Assembly: GCF_964019385.1 (NCBI RefSeq)
Contig: NC_088645.1
Location: 21,093,158-21,157,157 of the forward strand
Source: Sycon ciliatum
Taxonomy: Eukaryota > Porifera > Calcarea > Leucosolenida > Sycettidae
DNA length: 64,000 nt
Direction of reading: 5' to 3'
Part shown: piece by piece, positions 60,017-64,000 of the stretch
Layout: each line of letters starts with the position of its first letter
How positions within the stretch are numbered: position 1 is the stretch's first letter
The notes under the pieces: generated by a model
What the model saw: the letters and a program-made list of their open reading frames with translations, nothing else
What the model was told of the DNA's origin: nothing
Database searches by the model: none
Position numbers and translations under genes: made by a program

Positions 60017-60398
60017 CCTGGGATTCGAACCCGCACTATCGCGCGCCCTGCATGCATCCCCCGATACACTTCGCATACATACTAATTCTTCCAAGTTGTT
60101 TCACATTGTGATCTTGCATTTGAAAGCCCTATTTGAATATGCATTGTGGCCAGCCGTCTTTGATGGCACGGTACGGTAGGGGATAGGTACGGGACAGGTA
60201 CGATCGAGGGTAATACGAAACCGTCTCCCGTACCTTACCGTACCATCAAACACAGCTGGCCACATAAAGCTGCCCACAATATACAAATAGGGCTTTCAAA
60301 CGCAAGATAATAACGTAAAGCAACTTGGAAGAATGGGTATGAATGCGAACTGTATGGGGGAATGCATGTAGGGCGATAGTGCGGGTTCGAATCCCAGG
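60017..60398. mobile_element. 382-bp inverted repeat with T-arm-like ends
   Basis: Arms about 60017-60185 and 60216-60398: left begins CCTGGGATTCGAACCCGCAC, right ends GTGCGGGTTCGAATCCCAGG. Inner arm ends contain GATGGTACGGTA-type repeats. The outer GGTTCGAATCC is a B-box/T-arm sequence, but no A box accompanies it. Confidence 0.65.
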
Positions 60399-61117
60399 AT
60401 ATGCCTGAAAAAAAAAAATAGGAGAATTGAAAAATTTATAACATCCTATGCTTTTTTGCCGTCAGATACGGATAGCGCCAGGCGTGACACAAACACACAA
60501 ACACACAAACACCAAACGACAGAGCTTGGAAGTTCAGGGCCCTGCGCTATGCTTTTATGCTTTTTTGCCTAGCTCATCGTACATGTTATAAGAACTGATG
60601 GGAATGTTGATTGGCCACATCACTGTATTGCGAAAACGTTTCAATCGGTTTGCTTATGAGTTAGGCAAAAGTATTTGCAGAATTTACTGCGGATTGTTAT
60701 TTCTCTAATAATCATCTACTTTTGTTTTGCTCCTTCCTTTCTTTTTATCTCCTTATATTGTAAATCTACAAATTTTGGCCGATGAGAAATAGAAACCTCT
60801 CTATTAGAGAGGTTAAGATGCACGTTATTTCCGACGTGACGCGCAGTTTCACGTCAAATTTGAAATCGATCGGTATTTTTGCTCTCACATGCATCCATTG
60901 CTCAATCATGCATCATTTGCCTATACGACAAACGTTGGCCTGCGATTTACTTTGGCCGGTTGGTACAAAGCGGCGAAATCATCGAAATTAAATCGCCAGC
61001 GAACATTAGTTGATTTTAATACAGTGATCGGATTTTCTGGCCTTTTTGTAGTAATACATGTACATTGACCTGTTGAGCCAAGGACGACGCCGAATGCATG
61101 GTTGCCTGTGGAGCACA
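60399..61117. repeat. Non-coding stretch
   Basis: No gene is supported. Contains (CAAACA)n at 60490-60512 and a short hairpin CCTCTCTATTAGAGAGG (60797-60813). Single-copy in this window from about 60640. Confidence 0.4.
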
Positions 61118-61390
61118 TCACATAACTTTACAGTCTCCTAAAAAACGTATCGTGTCCGACGGCAAAAGAGGCTGCAGATTTAGTTTTTCTGGGCGTCGAC
61201 GGGATGTCTGCGACGCGAAAGTTCAGCTCGCGTTATTTGGCTCGCACGTCGAAAAATCAACGCGAGTGACCTGCTGCTCACGTCGAAATTTGGACATTAC
61301 ATAAATTTACAGTCTCCTATATAAATACGTATCCTGTTCGACGGCAAAAGAGGCTGCAGATTTAGTTTTTCTGCGCGTCGACGGGATGTC
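61118..61390. repeat. Imperfect tandem repeat, about 182-bp period
   Basis: ACATAACTTTACAGTCTCCT at 61118 and ACATAAATTTACAGTCTCCT at 61300; both run through GACGGCAAAAGAGGCTGCAG to GCGTCGACGGGATGTCTG, leading into the minisatellite. Confidence 0.6.
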
Positions 61391-61650
61391 TGTCCTGACG
61401 TTTACTGGGACCGGCGCTGACTCTGCAATTCATGGGCGTTCTGGACTCGACGAGATGTCTGTCCTGACGTTTCCTGGGATCGGCTTAGACTCTGCCGATC
61501 ACGGGCGTTCTGGACTCAAAGGGATGTCTGTCCTGACGTTGCCTGGTACCGCCGGACTCTACCGATCACGGGCGTTCTGGAGTCGACGGGATCTCTCTTC
61601 CGACGTTTCCTGTGACCGGCACTGAATCGCTCGTTCACGCTTATTTTGGA
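61380..61650. repeat. GACGGGATGTCTGTCCTGAC minisatellite, about four units
   Basis: Units of about 62-68 bases (GGGACCGGCGCTGACTCTGC, then GGGCGTTCTGGA) at about 61380, 61448, 61520 and 61585, diverging toward the right. The 917-bp repeat contains two units of the same sequence in each copy. Confidence 0.65.
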
Positions 61651-61957
61651 GACGACGGGATCTCTCTTCCAAAGTATGTTTATGCTGACGCATCCTATCA
61701 CCTAATCGGCGTCTATTCTAATTTAATTTCCTCTTCGTCTCCCTATTTCTTTCCAAATCTCCCTCTACATCAGGGAGTCGTATACATAATACGACGAATA
61801 TTGGTACGGCACGGGACAGATACAGGAGCCCGCAAATATTGTGGACAGCTTTTATGTACAATCCTGTAGAGCCTTTGTAGTCACAGATACGGGACAGATA
61901 CGGGATAGCTCCAGCCGTTACACAAACAAACAAACAAACAAACAAACAAACACACCA

Positions 61958-62096
61958 AATTAAAGCTGTGTGGACCCTGGCTAGCGCCAGACGTTACTGA
62001 AGTAACGTCTTCTGCATAGCTACGGGAATTAAAGCTGTGTGGACCCTGGCTAGCGCCAGACGTTACTGAAGTAACGTTTTCTGCATAGCTACGGGA
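61958..62096. repeat. 69-bp minisatellite, two units
   Basis: Units at 61958 and 62027, as at 25081-25290; preceded by (CAAA)n in both places. Confidence 0.8.
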
Positions 62097-63355
62097 ATAA
62101 ATAATATAGTCACAAGACTCGTAACTCCTAACATTTTCTCCCTCTCCTTTTTTCCATAACGGAAAGGAAGTGCAACGTTGACAACCAATTGACCAGGTGA
62201 GGATGAAAAAAACTAAGCGAAGAGTGTGAATGTTGTGACACAATAATAATAATAATAAATGTAGCTGTGCATCCTCGGATGGTAGGCCGCATATCCTTTC
62301 CCATCTGCCCGCCATGATCGGAATGCAAAGTACAAATCCTTGACGTAACAAGCCAGCCGGGGGAGTGAAATAACGAAAGATTTCGTCAACGAAAATTTGT
62401 ACTTACATGTATACAGTAGCATCATTTGGTCCTGGCACAACCAGTAGTGGTGCGCCTTCTAGGGAGAGTGTAGGACCGGTTCCGGGGGGGAAAGGACTGA
62501 TGTCTTGGCCGCTGAAAACTCACCACCGCAATTGCGGCCCAGCTTTGACATGCATCAACATCTGCCAACCTGAACGTCCTCCGCTGAGTCTGCTCTGATT
62601 TTTTTTATATATTATTATTAAAAGTAGAAAGGAAAAGGACATATGGAAACGAGTTAAGAGTAACTCTCCGCCACTGTAACTAGATACTATATACAGTCAG
62701 AAAGTGCAACAACTAGGCACAAAACTGACAGAGTACTGAGACATTCGACGTCCTGAAAACTAGCTTCAACACATCTCCGTAACGCTCACTGACAGCCTTC
62801 CAACTTGGAAGGTTCAAGGTTATGGAAAGACCAAAGAGGGGAAGGCAAGCGCAACGAAAACGAGCACAAGCTACAGTCCCAACTTAACGAAGAATGTCGA
62901 TTGTCACTGGACGATGACGAGACCAGTAGGCGATTTGACATAGCGTACGTCGTGTAAAACAACTTGTTTTGTAGTCAACTAGTCCATCACAATGTCATGC
63001 ATGAGGAGTACTGTAGGAGTTTAGATTTTGGCTTGTACAATTCGTTCTCGGAAAGCTTCCCCCTTCTTAACTTATCTTTGATATTTTTGACCCACCCAAT
63101 TTGGGTGGTGTGCTGCTTTGCTGCTTCGAATTGTAGTTAGACCGCTTTGTGGTATGGCCTGAACGGTCGGTTGACCATAGAGCAGCCTTACGCCAAAGAA
63201 CATGGAGCCCAAAAGCGCTCAGCCTGCACTACCGTACAGGAACTCCCTGCTGTAAAGGAACGCAACCTGTTCTGGAATTCTTTTCTTTTTTTCTTCTTCT
63301 TTTAAGTGGCTTCTTTTTTTTAAGTGACTTCTTTTTTAAGTGGTGAATACGGCTT
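62097..63355. repeat. End of block D and spacer block K, copy 3
   Basis: No gene is supported. ATAGTCACAAGACTCGTAAC resumes block D; block K begins at about 62345 with an 8-base G-run near 62483, a single foldback arm from about 62618 and the one-armed palindrome at 63236-63257. Confidence 0.55.
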
Positions 63356-63413
63356 GTGATATACGGGTGTACTTTCACAAGCGTACGTTATCAAGTGTTC
63401 AAATACAATTCAC

Positions 63414-63631
63414 CTACCGCAGTCGTTTGGATGCTGCCACTCCTGTTGTGCTGGCAGTCAACGACTGTCAGTTGCGTGACTGAGACTCTTGCGGAGTACT
63501 CAGTCGGAGTAGCCGTGTCTAGCCACACTTTTATTATCCGATGATTTTGTTTTGTTTGCTATGATTCCGTGATTTTCTGTTGGCTGCTTTTCTGCTGTGC
63601 GAATAAATGCAGTGTGAATGGTATTATATTC
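63414..63631. mobile_element. Unclassified 218-bp insertion upstream of gene A6
   Basis: The other five copies read AATTCAATACGACTTACTAC (A1: AATTCGACTTACTAC) without interruption. Here ATTCA is repeated on both sides (63409-63413; 63632-63636 within ATATTCAATACG) around CCTACCGCAGTCG...GGTATTAT. No frame; an AATAAA lies at 63602-63607. Element type unknown. Confidence 0.55.
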
Positions 63632-63672
63632 AATACGACTTACTACAAGTGCGGTATTACATGTGCAAGTAC

Positions 63673-63706
63673 GGGGGGGGGGGGGGGTGAAAGCGTGCTA
63701 TATAAG
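63673..63706 (+). promoter_or_regulatory. Core promoter of gene A6
   Basis: Fifteen G (63673-63687), then TATATAAG at 63699-63706. The 218-bp insertion lies 42 bases upstream of the G-run. Confidence 0.6.
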
Positions 63707-63798
63707 CAATGGCGTTTCCTGCAGTCAAGCGTGTTGTTATCATTCGAGTTCTGTACTTCAGTTCCCTTTAAGTTTTTTCAAAACTGAAAATTGAAGTA

Positions 63799-64000
63799 TG
63801 GGCCTCGAAGAGATGATTTGGTCCGATGGAACCGCAGTGTTCCATCAATATGTTGTCAATCGTTATGTCAATGGAGACATCCGAACTGATGTTTTCCTTG
63901 TCGTGGAGGTCGATGCATCTTCGGACTACGACGCCGATAGAGAAGAGTTTGGCGATGAGTTTGACGTCGTCCAGAAAAAAGAAAGGAAGCGAAGAAGAAA
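63799..64000 (+). CDS. Gene A6: partial, cut by the window end
   Basis: The first 67 codons are visible, identical to A4/A5 through the start of the basic stretch KKERKRRRK. The rest lies beyond the window. Confidence 0.6.

Noticed and set aside
63414-63631. Solo LTR
   Set aside because: Although it has a 5-bp flank repeat and an AATAAA, the ends are not TG...CA and no related sequence is in the window; left unclassified.

Overview
This is a repeat-dense stretch of animal nuclear DNA, most likely from a marine invertebrate. Evidence: spliced-gene signals (GT donors, TATA boxes, AATAAA signals), several LINE classes, Penelope-like elements with a GIY-YIG domain, tRNA-derived SINEs and abundant (TAA)n, (CAAA)n and ACATGT-rich simple repeats. 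Nothing bacterial is present, and I recognised no LTR or other virus-like element. I cannot name the species.

The scaffold is an array of recurring host units on the + strand. A full unit holds: (A) a compact intronless 94-codon gene with a G-run, TATA box and AATAAA signal; (R) an exon encoding the first half of a RING finger and ending at a GT donor; (B) a short block with a GHxMF motif; (C) a longer block with the related motif GHQNF plus a YDAD-rich acidic tail. A is at 13174, 16668, 20977, 33037, 50419 and 63799. R is at 157, 13818, 17322, 18050, 21625, 33682, 51061 and 58197. C is at 387, 14118, 17622 (short), 18280, 21926, 33980, 57805 (short) and 58774. A, B and C look like diverged copies of one module whose core resembles the SINA/TRAF-like substrate-binding fold. 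With the RING half, this points to an E3-ligase-derived family (inference). No unit encodes a complete RING plus an open C block: A-linked R exons share a one-base deletion, while the units with an open RING carry a four-base GTGT duplication in C. The A gene is open in all six copies.

Mobile elements fill the rest. 2477-6676: CR1/L2-like LINE (minus) inside a Penelope-like fragment. 9790-12027: SINE pieces around a 5'-truncated retrotransposon fragment with a CCHC and a restriction-like endonuclease. 27119-30460 and 37133-45900: two copies of an RLE-type LINE; the second contains a near-intact CR1/L2-like LINE (37349-42767). 48156-48898 and 51362-57801: an unclassified element with a 3-bp TAA/TTA target duplication; the larger copy holds a LINE (51500-57180), which holds another retrotransposon fragment (55529-56813). 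58295-58630: a SINE inside a RING exon. 23250-25083: a 917-bp tandem duplication. Long inverted-repeat (foldback) elements and tRNA-half hairpins recur.

Blocks of about 5-10 kb are duplicated (roughly 25.3-33.4 kb against 35.3-50.8 kb, and in part 1.7-13.5 kb). Comparing them gives empty sites that fix several insertion boundaries. Such a region is also prone to assembly collapse or expansion, so copy numbers should be read with care.
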